Part shown: positions 44,794-52,945 of the stretch, piece by piece
How positions within the stretch are numbered: position 1 is the stretch's first letter
Layout: each line of letters starts with the position of its first letter
NCBI GenBank assembly: GCA_963783085.1
Contig: CAWAMJ010000011.1
Coordinates: forward strand, 157,034-221,033
Reading direction: 5' to 3'
From: CAVYUC01 sp963783085
GTDB taxonomy: Bacteria > Bacteroidota > Bacteroidia > Bacteroidales > Prolixibacteraceae
Length of the DNA stretch: 64,000 nt
Notes under the pieces: model-generated
What the model was told of the DNA's origin: nothing
Databases searched by the model: none
Seen by the model: the letters and a program-made list of their open reading frames with translations, nothing else
Program-made: the position numbers and the translations under genes

Positions 44794-44867
44794 CGGTGAC
44801 GACGAGACTCGAACTCGCGACCTCCGGCGTGACAGGCCGGCATTCTAACCAACTGAACTACGCCACC
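44794..44867 (-). tRNA. tRNA-Asp (anticodon GTC)
   Basis: 74 bases without encoded CCA. The acceptor stem is GGTGGCG with CGTCACC (one G-T pair). The D arm is in GTTCAGTTGGTTAGAAT, the anticodon stem CCGGC/GCCGG with loop CTGTCAC (anticodon GTC), and the T arm GCGAG/CTCGT around TTCGAGT. The discriminator is G, normal for tRNA-Asp. Confidence 0.95.
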
Positions 44868-45016
44868 TTTTTTAGAACTTCCTCCCGGCGTTTGTTAGTG
44901 TACCATTTCCGAAAGGCGTTGCAAATATATATTTTCTTTTCCTTTCTGCAACAAGAAATAAAAAAATTTTCCGGATGAAAAACAATCTCAAAAACAACTG
45001 TTTTGAAACCAAATAT

Positions 45017-45934
45017 TTACGGTTTCACCTGAATTAAATTTTCCGGCAAAAGTTTTTCTTCGCCATCCCAACGATAAGCCGTGAGTGTTTTTGTACCGGT
45101 AACACAGGAATCTACGCAGCAAATTTTCGGACTGATAATAAAGGGTCCGTCGCCCCGGCAATAATGACCGAAAAAAACCAGTTCGTCTCCTTCGTACGGC
45201 AAATACTGAGGCAGAAGTTGTTCAGGGATATTGTATTCGGGAAGCGTATATTTGCTTTCAAAAAGAATTTGATTGAACGTTTTCCCTGCCGGATTTTGCC
45301 ACCACTGTGTTCGAAAAGATTGTGGCGAAACCCCTTTGTTATTCCTGATCCTTAAATCATGGGGCATTTCAAGATATACTCCTTTTGACACCAGCCAAAT
45401 GTTCTTTGAAAGCTCCGAATCAGGATTTTTATACAACTCTTTGATCACCTTTCTTTTTAATTTTCCCTCGGGCAACGTTTGTTTCAGATACTGAACAGCC
45501 TCATCCGACCAGCAGGCGTGCACAATTTTTATTTTGCCGAGTTCCAAAAATAGCGGAAGTGTACGCATCCAATTTACGTGGCTCTCCCACTCCTCCTGTT
45601 TTTGTGTAAACTGGCCCAGGGTTTTCAATACCGAAAGAAAACTTTTGCGGGGCGTCCGAATCAATGGCGATCCTTTTTTGTCCTTCAGGTTTACGATGAG
45701 GGCGCTCAGTTCGTGATTTCCGAGTATGGCCAGTGCATTGCCGTTTTCCACCATTTTCCGCACCATTCGGAGTGATTTACGAATCTGCGGGCCACGGTTA
45801 ATAAAATCACCGACAAAAACTGCTTTCCTCGCCGGGTGCGAATATCCGTCAGGAGTCTTTTGGTAGCCGAGTTCTTTAAGAAGTTTTTTTAGCAGTTGTG
45901 CGTATCCGTGGACATCTCCGATTATATCGTACAT
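45017..45934 (-). CDS. metallophosphoesterase (calcineurin-like, PrpE/Ap4A-hydrolase type)
   Basis: 305 residues. Metal-binding motifs are at the start and spaced as usual: YDIIGDVHGYAQLL (GDxHG, residues 5-9), VFVGDFINRGP (GDxxxRGP), LAILGNHELSAL (GNHE) and, later, FFGHYCRGDGP (GHxxxx). It probably hydrolyses dinucleoside polyphosphates or phosphoproteins in the cytoplasm. It stands alone on the minus strand upstream of tRNA-Asp. Confidence 0.9.
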   Translation of the reverse strand: MYDIIGDVHGYAQLLKKLLKELGYQKTPDGYSHPARKAVFVGDFINRGPQIRKSLRMVRKMVENGNALAILGNHELSALIVNLKDKKGSPLIRTPRKSFLSVLKTLGQFTQKQEEWESHVNWMRTLPLFLELGKIKIVHACWSDEAVQYLKQTLPEGKLKRKVIKELYKNPDSELSKNIWLVSKGVYLEMPHDLRIRNNKGVSPQSFRTQWWQNPAGKTFNQILFESKYTLPEYNIPEQLLPQYLPYEGDELVFFGHYCRGDGPFIISPKICCVDSCVTGTKTLTAYRWDGEEKLLPENLIQVKP

Positions 45935-45956
45935 AGAAAAATTTTGTCCCCTAAAA

Positions 45957-45991
45957 TTAAAAAATAGCTGCCAGAAACGACAGCTATTTTT
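45957..45991 (-). terminator. terminator after the SSS symporter gene
   Basis: AAAAATAGCTG (45960-45970) pairs perfectly with CAGCTATTTTT (45981-45991). On the minus strand the 3' arm ends in a T run. It lies 23 bases beyond the symporter stop. Confidence 0.8.
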
Positions 45992-46013
45992 CGTTTATTT
46001 TGAACCACAAAAT

Positions 46014-47675
46014 TTACCAGAAGTAGACATAGAATACCAGAATAATTACGATTATTATTACAGAATTGATGATATCCCAGTGATTATAGGAACTGCGGGT
46101 TTCAGCACGTTGTTCCGGCGACGCTGAACCCAGCGTGAGGCCACCAATGGATTTGGGATCTTTTGGTGGCGTAAAGTAACTGATAATAACCATTGAAATG
46201 ATTACCAGGACGAAAAGGTAAATTTCGTAATGCAACCAGTTGTGCTGCAGGAAAATAATATATAACCATGAAGTTTCAGGAATGGAACCCGAAAATACGT
46301 TCAATCCCAATCGTATCATTCCCAGTGTAAAGCCAATAACCAGTCCCCAGATGCCGGCTTTCGGAGACGTTCTTTTCGAAAGGATTCCAAGGAGGAAAAC
46401 GGCTGCAATACCGGGCGCCAGCAACGACTGCACGTCTTGTAAATACTCGTAGAGTACCTTTCCCAGCCCTTTCATAACCGGAATCCATGCGATGCCTAAC
46501 AATACGATAACTATTGTGGCGAGACGGCCAACCAGTACATAATGTTTTTCAGTTCGGTTCGGCCGGTATTTTTCATAAAAATCTACCGTAAAAAGCATTG
46601 CTGAAGAGTTGAACAAAGCAGCCAGCGAACTCATCAATGCTGCCAGAATCCCACCGATAACCACTCCTTTAAACCCGATTGGCAGCAGTTCCGTTACCAG
46701 GCTCGAAAATGCAGCATCATTATTTTTCAATACCATTAATCCTTTTTGGTTCAATGCATAAGCAATCATTCCCGGAATTAGGAAAATAAATACCGGAGTT
46801 AGTTTTAAGTAAGCGCCAAAAATAGTTCCGCGACGAGACTGCTTCATGTCGCGGCCTGAAAGTACGCGTTGAACAATAAACTGGTCGGTGCACCAGTACC
46901 AGAAACCGATAATTGCGGAACCAAGAATTACGCCCGTCCATGGGAAATCCGGATCTTTTGGAGAACGCATCAAGCTTGTCATCGGGTCGCCGTAAGCAGT
47001 AACATTGGCCCGGGTAATTTCCATCAATTCGCTCCAGCCGCCAATTTTAATCAACCCCAAAACTAAAATCGCAATCGACCCGATCAGTAAAATCGGGGTT
47101 TGCAACACCGATGTATACAAAACAGCTTTCATTCCGCCAAATGTTGTATACAAGCCGGTTAACAAAACCAAACCCACGGCGCTAACCCAGAAAAAATCAA
47201 TATTGTATCCGAAAAAAGAAATATAGCTGATGTTGAACACATCTTTGAAAACCACGCCGCCGGCATACACGGTAACAGCCACTTTTGTTAAGATGTAACT
47301 CACCAGCGAAATAATAGACAAAAAAGAACGTGCGTGCCGGTTATACCTGCGTTCCAGAAATTCCGGCATGGTAAATACTTTGCTCCTCGAATAAAAAGGC
47401 ACAAAAAGCCATCCAAGCAGCAATATCATCCAACCGTGCATTTCCCAGTGGGCCATTGCCATTCCGCTCTCAGCGCCTGCTCCGGCCAATCCTACAAGGT
47501 GCTCTGAACCAATATTTGATGCAAAGATGGAGGCTCCGATGGCAATCCATGTAGCATCGCGCCCAGCCAAAAAATAATCTGTTGTATCTTTGTCTTTTTT
47601 ACTGATTACCCAAATCACAATTCCTGCAAGGCCAAGGATAAACAGCCCAAGAACAATCCAGTCGAGTGTACTCAT
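46014..47675 (-). CDS. sodium:solute symporter (SSS family, SGLT-like sugar transporter)
   Basis: 553 residues with about 14 membrane helices. The start is typical of SGLT-type symporters: WIVLGLFILGLAGIVIWVISKKDKDTTDYFLAGRDATWIAIGASIFASNIGSEHLVGLAGAGA. The Na+ site region and the signature GLYTTFGGMKAVLYTSVLQ are present, as is FNSSAMLFTVDFYEKYRPN. Being next to an MFS sugar transporter and galK, it probably imports galactose or glucose with sodium. Its terminator is at 45957-45991. Confidence 0.9.
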   Translation of the reverse strand: MSTLDWIVLGLFILGLAGIVIWVISKKDKDTTDYFLAGRDATWIAIGASIFASNIGSEHLVGLAGAGAESGMAMAHWEMHGWMILLLGWLFVPFYSRSKVFTMPEFLERRYNRHARSFLSIISLVSYILTKVAVTVYAGGVVFKDVFNISYISFFGYNIDFFWVSAVGLVLLTGLYTTFGGMKAVLYTSVLQTPILLIGSIAILVLGLIKIGGWSELMEITRANVTAYGDPMTSLMRSPKDPDFPWTGVILGSAIIGFWYWCTDQFIVQRVLSGRDMKQSRRGTIFGAYLKLTPVFIFLIPGMIAYALNQKGLMVLKNNDAAFSSLVTELLPIGFKGVVIGGILAALMSSLAALFNSSAMLFTVDFYEKYRPNRTEKHYVLVGRLATIVIVLLGIAWIPVMKGLGKVLYEYLQDVQSLLAPGIAAVFLLGILSKRTSPKAGIWGLVIGFTLGMIRLGLNVFSGSIPETSWLYIIFLQHNWLHYEIYLFVLVIISMVIISYFTPPKDPKSIGGLTLGSASPEQRAETRSSYNHWDIINSVIIIVIILVFYVYFW

Positions 47676-47842
47676 ATTGTTAGATTTATATGGTTTAATT
47701 CAAGTTTTTAAAATGAAAGCGACTGATTTAAATCTGCCTGCAAATGAATGTATCCCTCAGTCAGCCTGTAAATCTATAAATGTATTTTAATTTTCACCTT
47801 TAGTTGGTCGCATTTTCTAAAAAAATTCTATTCTCTGTTTCT

Positions 47843-47882
47843 GAAAAAAACCACCCGAAAACTTTTTATGAACGGGTGGTTT
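47843..47882 (-). terminator. terminator after the sugar MFS transporter gene
   Basis: AAACCACCCG (47848-47857) pairs with CGGGTGGTTT (47873-47882). On the minus strand a T run (47850-47844) follows the stem. It separates the MFS gene from the symporter gene. Confidence 0.85.
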
Positions 47883-47908
47883 TAACGGTAATTTCGAATT
47901 GATTGATA

Positions 47909-49129
47909 TTATGTGCGAATTTTTGATCCTTTTGTTGCAAAGAAAATCAAATACAAATAATAGACGAACAAACAACTTATTGCTGCAACAATTCCAACAT
48001 TATCCTGAATGGCGCCCATCATCGGTGTCAGAACAGCGGCGCCGATGACCGAAGTTGAAATAACCCCGGATGCCACTTTGGCAAGCGGGCCCAAATCTTC
48101 GAGCGCGAGGTTGTAAATGGTTGGCCACATAATGGAATGAAACAGACCGGTTCCGAGGAACAGTACCAGGGCAATTTGCGAAGCGTTTGCGCCCAATGCC
48201 AGTGAAACACCAACCAAAATTGCTCCGCCGATGGCACACAAGGTGAGAATTTGGCGGGCGGTAAATTTCCGGAGGATGAAAATACCGGCCAATCGTCCAA
48301 CCATTAATCCGCCCCAGTAGTATTTCAACCAGTCGGTGCGTTGAATGGCGCTAAGATCCAATCCCAGCTCCTTTGTATAATCAGCGAAAAAACTGGGTAT
48401 ACCGATTTCAATTCCCATATAAAAGAAAATTGCCAGCGAGCCCAGCCAAACATGCGGATAATGAAATGCGCTTGCTTTGTATTTTTTGGGTTTGATGGCC
48501 TGATCTTTATCTTCTTCTTCGATTTCAGGAAGTTTTAAAAACAGGAGGATCACAAAAATGATCACGGCGATTACTGCCAAAATGATGAAAGGTTTTTGTA
48601 CCTGTGTCGGGTCCATTTCTCCGGAACCGCCTGCATCAGAAATGATGAGCATCGATACAAAAATCGGTGCAATTACAGTAGCAACTGAATTCAGGAAATT
48701 GGCAAGTGTTAAACGACTGGCTGCTGTTTTTTCCGGTCCCAAAGCATTTACATACGGGTTGGCAACCACCTGTAAAAGCACGATTCCAACAGCAAAAACG
48801 GCTACACCAAATAAAAACGGCAGGTAACCAACTGCCACGAGCGGGATACATAAAATAACGCCTACTGCCAGCAGCGCCACTCCCAGCACAACACCCTTTT
48901 TGTATCCAATCCGGTGAATTAAAAAACCAACCGGAATCGACAATGCATAAGCGCCGTAAAAAAAGGAATTCGGCAGCTGTTTTAAAACTTTCCCGTTGGG
49001 CAGGTTATCGAGTCCGAATGCCTCTTTCAGAAAATCGATCATCGAATTGTTCATGGTAGTCATGAAACCGATCATAAAAAACAGAGCGGCCATTACTATC
49101 AGTGGAAACAAATACTTGTTTTTACTCAT
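47909..49129 (-). CDS. sugar MFS transporter (FucP/GluP-like)
   Basis: 406 residues and 12 predicted membrane helices. FFMIGFMTTMNNSMIDFLKEAFGL at the start and QVVANPYVNALGPEKTAASRLTLANFLNSVATVIAPIF match the FucP/glucose-galactose transporter group of proton-sugar symporters. It lies 43 bases after galK on the same strand, so galactose or glucose import is likely. Confidence 0.9.
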   Translation of the reverse strand: MSKNKYLFPLIVMAALFFMIGFMTTMNNSMIDFLKEAFGLDNLPNGKVLKQLPNSFFYGAYALSIPVGFLIHRIGYKKGVVLGVALLAVGVILCIPLVAVGYLPFLFGVAVFAVGIVLLQVVANPYVNALGPEKTAASRLTLANFLNSVATVIAPIFVSMLIISDAGGSGEMDPTQVQKPFIILAVIAVIIFVILLFLKLPEIEEEDKDQAIKPKKYKASAFHYPHVWLGSLAIFFYMGIEIGIPSFFADYTKELGLDLSAIQRTDWLKYYWGGLMVGRLAGIFILRKFTARQILTLCAIGGAILVGVSLALGANASQIALVLFLGTGLFHSIMWPTIYNLALEDLGPLAKVASGVISTSVIGAAVLTPMMGAIQDNVGIVAAISCLFVYYLYLIFFATKGSKIRT

Positions 49130-49172
49130 TTCAATTCTTTTTAGATTATTGTTTCAGTATGGTTTCAATTGT

Positions 49173-50462
49173 TTAAAAATCCAGTTTTACCGAACCTTTC
49201 GCCCTGATAAAAAGCTTATGGCAACTGCCTTTTCCATAAACATGCTCGAGTGTTTTCACGTATTCGCCGAGTTTTTCCTGCGGAACAAATGCCTGAATTG
49301 TACCACCAAAACCGCCGCCATGAACACGCCAGGCGCCGCTGCCTTTCAACACCAGTTCGCTGAGCGCCAGCGCCAAGGAAACCACCTGTTCGTCTTTGTG
49401 AACTACGTCGAAAATGTTCTGGTTGTACATGTACGAGCTGTATCCTGATTCCACGACCATTTTCAGGAAAGCCTGGAAATCATTTTTTTCGAGCGCTTCC
49501 ACCTGGTCGACCACCCGTTGATTATCACCCTGAAAATGAATGGCGCGGAGAATTGCCCGATCGCCTGTTTTTTCGCGGATATCCGGGATTTTTTCGATGA
49601 TTTGTTCCAGTGTAACTTCACGCAATACATTTGCCCCAAATTCAGCAGCCACCGATTTCATTTCCTTTGGCAGCGAAGCATATTCAGCCTGTGACGCTGC
49701 ATCTTCATGGCCGCCGCCAACATCGGTAATTACAAGTGAAAAACCGGTAGATACAAAATCAAAACCAACCTCTTTTACAACCGGATTGGCTGGATCTTTA
49801 AAATCGATGGTAATTAATCCTCCGACCGAACAAGCTGTTTGGTCCATCAAACCACATGGTTTGCCAAAATAGTTGTTTTCAGCCCATTGCCCGATAATTG
49901 CATTTTCAACCGCCGGCATTTTCCCGTTGTTGAACAATTCGTTTAAAACAGTACCCACCAAAACTTCAAAAGAAGCCGACGAACTAAGTCCGGAACCTTT
50001 TGGCACGCGTCCGTCGACACATGCATCGAACCCGCCAATGTTGTAGCCTTTTTCTTTCATCCGCGCGCAAATTCCTTTCACCAGCGAAGCCGAAGTATAA
50101 AAATTGGATTCGTCAATTTCGAGGTCGGAAAGGTCGACCTGGAATTCCGGGTAACCCGCCGATTTAATCCGAATCGTGCCGGTTCCGTTTGGTGCGGCAA
50201 CGGCTACATTGTCGAGGTTCACAGCGCCGGCCAAAACCCTCCCGTAATTATGATCGGTATGGTTTCCGCCGATTTCCGTCCTTCCGGGCGAGCTAAACAA
50301 CAGCACATCGTCCTGTCCGTAAGTTTCTTTGAAATCGTTCATCAAATTTATGTACCGATCGGCCTGTTCTTTTAAAATGGCTTCGTCGGTTCCGTACAAT
50401 TCGTGAAATAACGGATGATTGCCACCGTTGATTTTTTCAGTTAAGCTGGAAATTTTCGTCAT
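49173..50462 (-). CDS. galK: galactokinase
   Basis: 429 residues from MTKISSLTEKINGG; an in-frame ATG at 50525 would add 21 unlikely residues. GHMP kinase motifs are GRTEIGGNHTDHNYGRVLAGAV (galactokinase signature, with E-x-x-x-H-x-D contacts to galactose), VPKGSGLSSSASFEVLVG (ATP loop) and GAWRVHGGGFGGTIQAF. It phosphorylates galactose to galactose-1-phosphate. No galT or galE is in the window; the GalU-like gene at 55945 could contribute UDP-sugar chemistry. It is transcribed toward the two transporter genes. Confidence 0.95.
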   Translation of the reverse strand: MTKISSLTEKINGGNHPLFHELYGTDEAILKEQADRYINLMNDFKETYGQDDVLLFSSPGRTEIGGNHTDHNYGRVLAGAVNLDNVAVAAPNGTGTIRIKSAGYPEFQVDLSDLEIDESNFYTSASLVKGICARMKEKGYNIGGFDACVDGRVPKGSGLSSSASFEVLVGTVLNELFNNGKMPAVENAIIGQWAENNYFGKPCGLMDQTACSVGGLITIDFKDPANPVVKEVGFDFVSTGFSLVITDVGGGHEDAASQAEYASLPKEMKSVAAEFGANVLREVTLEQIIEKIPDIREKTGDRAILRAIHFQGDNQRVVDQVEALEKNDFQAFLKMVVESGYSSYMYNQNIFDVVHKDEQVVSLALALSELVLKGSGAWRVHGGGFGGTIQAFVPQEKLGEYVKTLEHVYGKGSCHKLFIRAKGSVKLDF

Positions 50463-50585
50463 ATTCTGGTTTATTAATGTTACTGTTTTTTCCTGTCGGC
50501 ACCGGTAGGTACCAGTATGGAACAAATATATGTTTTTAATCGGTTTTTCCTGAAAACATTTTCGGGATATGTCAATAAATACAAT

Positions 50586-51647
50586 TTACAGGCTCTTCCT
50601 GACAATTAAACGCGACGGGTTTCTGTAGTGTCCGGTTTTATGTGTCAAAACCAATTGTCCCAGCATTTTGCCCATTTCAACAAAATCGGTGGATATCGTA
50701 GTAATTCCGCCTGCCACCACTTCTTTTAACATGGTATCGTTGAACGAAACAATACCGAATTTTTTACCCAGTTTCAAATCGCATCTTTTCGCCAGTTTTA
50801 CCAATTTCACCAGGTCGCGATCGGAAATCAGAAAATAAGCTTCGTATAATTCAGGTTTTAATTCATCGAGGTTTTTTACAACCCTGTGATTGATTTGATT
50901 TTCGTGGCAAAAACGTTCAAATCCCAACACCCGTTCTCGTGGTTCAATTCCATCGGGATTAACAAAAACGAGCGTGCGGTATTTGCTCAACAATATTTTC
51001 CCGTCATTTAAAGCATCGTATACGTCTTCTTCGAAATTCTGATAAACCAGCGGATAGCTTTTTAAATCAGGTTTAAACCGATCGAGTATGAAAACTTTTT
51101 CTTTCGGTAGTTTCGCGATTAAATGGCCGGTATTTTCAAAGTTTGCCGGCATAATAATGTACGATGTATATTTCCCGATACTGTCGAGAATAAGATTACG
51201 GAATATTTTAAAGTTGAAATAATGGAAATAAATTTCAACATTTGCCTTTCCCTTTAACGATTGAATAAGAGAGTTGTACAAATCTTCCTTAAAAGCGTTG
51301 AACTCGTCGAACAATACAAATACGTTTTCTTTTCTCCTGATTTCAGTTGAAGCCACGTAGTATCCTTTGCCGGGCTGACTGGTTAAAATTCCCTGTGCTT
51401 TTAGTTCTTTGAACGCCATCATTACCGTGTCGCGACTTAAACCATTGTCGGTACATATTTGGTTGATGGATGGAATCCTGTCGCCTTTTTTTAATGATTT
51501 GCGTTCCACCGCCTGGTAAACAGAGTCGATGATTTGCCGGTATTTGGGAACAGAAGATTCTAAATTGATTCGAATTACTTTTCTCACAAGGTCAGGTTTT
51601 GAGGGATAAAAATAATGTTTTTTTTTGAAAAGCGGGTCCGCCTGCAC
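50586..51647 (-). CDS. GntR-type regulator with LacI-like sugar-binding domain
   Basis: 353 residues; a start at the GTG for Val21 (VRKVIRINLESS) is equally possible. The winged helix is seen in SVPKYRQIIDSVYQAVERKSLKKGDRIPSINQICTDNGLSRDTVMMAFKELKAQGILTSQPGKGYYV. The rest (residues about 100-350) is a periplasmic-binding-protein-like domain (LGFERFCHENQI, GIVSFNDTMLKEVVAGGITTISTDF). This is the AraR-like build used by Bacteroidota for sugar control. It sits between galK and the divergent galM, so it probably senses galactose. Confidence 0.9.
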   Translation of the reverse strand: MQADPLFKKKHYFYPSKPDLVRKVIRINLESSVPKYRQIIDSVYQAVERKSLKKGDRIPSINQICTDNGLSRDTVMMAFKELKAQGILTSQPGKGYYVASTEIRRKENVFVLFDEFNAFKEDLYNSLIQSLKGKANVEIYFHYFNFKIFRNLILDSIGKYTSYIIMPANFENTGHLIAKLPKEKVFILDRFKPDLKSYPLVYQNFEEDVYDALNDGKILLSKYRTLVFVNPDGIEPRERVLGFERFCHENQINHRVVKNLDELKPELYEAYFLISDRDLVKLVKLAKRCDLKLGKKFGIVSFNDTMLKEVVAGGITTISTDFVEMGKMLGQLVLTHKTGHYRNPSRLIVRKSL

Positions 51648-51742
51648 CTGCCGCCTGAAAATATTTCTCCAAACAGTTGGCTGATTTTTTCAAATTATTT
51701 TCCAACACCGGCAAACCAAACAAAATGACCTGAAATGCAGTT

Positions 51743-51767
51743 TAAACGTTTAGTTTTAATATTTTTG
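51743..51767 (+). promoter_or_regulatory. galM promoter with palindromic operator candidate
   Basis: TATTTTTG (51760-51767) matches TAnnTTTG and lies 29 bases before the galM ATG. Directly upstream, TAAACGTTTA (51743-51752) is a perfect 10-base palindrome placed between -33 and -7, where a bound GntR-type repressor would block transcription. The regulator gene starts 96 bases away on the other strand. Confidence 0.5.
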
Positions 51768-51796
51768 TTCTGTGTCTTACTAAATTAACCAATTCA

Positions 51797-52843
51797 ATGA
51801 ATGTAAAAAAATCGGATTTCGGAAAACTTCCCGATGGAAGGGAAGTACAACTGATTGAATTAAGCAACGATAATCAGGTAACAATAAAAATTACCAATTA
51901 CGGCGGAATTATAACTGCCGTTGAAGTGCCGGATAAGGACGGGAAAACAGAGAATATTGCCTGCGGGTTTAACCGGCTTAACGATTACCTGAACGACAGT
52001 TACCTTGAAAATTATCCCTATTTCGGCGCAATAATCGGCCGGTTTGGAAACCGCATTGCCAATGGTAAACTCACGGTTGAAGGAAAAAACTACCAGCTCG
52101 CCGTCAACAACGGACCAAATCACCTGCACGGCGGAAAGGTTGGATTTGATCGCCGGTTGTGGAATGCCGAAATTTTTCAAACCGATGATAAAGTGGGTGT
52201 TCAGCTTTTTTATGCCAGTCCGGATATGGAAGAAAATTATCCGGGAAACCTCAATGTGAAATGCATGTATTCATTGAATAATAATAATGAACTGGAAATT
52301 GAATATTTTGCAGAAACCGATAAAACAACCGTGGTAAACCTGACGAATCACACCTATTTTAATCTCACCGGCGGGAAAGAAAACATTTTAAACCACGAGC
52401 TTCAGTTAAGTGCAACCAAAATTACGGAAATGGTGGAACAAATTCCCACAGGAAAAATTGTACCGGTTTCGGGAACGCCATTCAATTTTGGCGAATTCAA
52501 AACTTTTGAAAAAGATATGGCCGGACTTCCCACGGGTTATGACGATAATTTTGTACTGGATAATGAAAACGGCCAAATGAAGCATGCTGCAACTTTGCGT
52601 GAACACAGCAGCGGCCGGAGTGTGGAAGTTTACACCACCCAACCGGGAATGCAGTTGTACACCGGGTACTGGATTCCGGAACTGAACATTGACGGAGAGA
52701 AAAAATTTGGCAGTTATTCAGGAGTGGCACTGGAGACCCAACATTATCCCGATTCAGTTCACCACTCCGGTTTTCCATCAACGGAATTAAAACCGGGAGA
52801 AACGTACCATGAAAAAACCATTTATAAATTCATCACCGAATAA
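51797..52843 (+). CDS. galM: aldose 1-epimerase (mutarotase)
   Basis: 348 residues. It interconverts alpha and beta anomers of galactose and glucose. Catalytic segments are NHLHGGKVGFDRRLW (His general acid), LTNHTYFNLTG (second His) and GVALETQHYPDSVHH (Glu general base). The start follows a TAnnTTTG promoter. No signal peptide is seen, so it is cytoplasmic and prepares substrate for galK. A terminator follows immediately. Confidence 0.95.
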   Translation: MNVKKSDFGKLPDGREVQLIELSNDNQVTIKITNYGGIITAVEVPDKDGKTENIACGFNRLNDYLNDSYLENYPYFGAIIGRFGNRIANGKLTVEGKNYQLAVNNGPNHLHGGKVGFDRRLWNAEIFQTDDKVGVQLFYASPDMEENYPGNLNVKCMYSLNNNNELEIEYFAETDKTTVVNLTNHTYFNLTGGKENILNHELQLSATKITEMVEQIPTGKIVPVSGTPFNFGEFKTFEKDMAGLPTGYDDNFVLDNENGQMKHAATLREHSSGRSVEVYTTQPGMQLYTGYWIPELNIDGEKKFGSYSGVALETQHYPDSVHHSGFPSTELKPGETYHEKTIYKFITE

Positions 52844-52848
52844 AACAA

Positions 52849-52875
52849 AATGCCCCCAGTACAGGGCATTTTTTT
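52849..52875 (+). terminator. terminator of galM
   Basis: ATGCCC (52850-52855) pairs with GGGCAT (52864-52869), followed by TTTTTT, six bases beyond the galM stop. Confidence 0.85.
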
Positions 52876-52945
52876 ACAATATGACATGGTATAACATTAC
52901 GTATTGAATTTTAAATCTGCATTTTTTAAACTAAACCGATTGATA

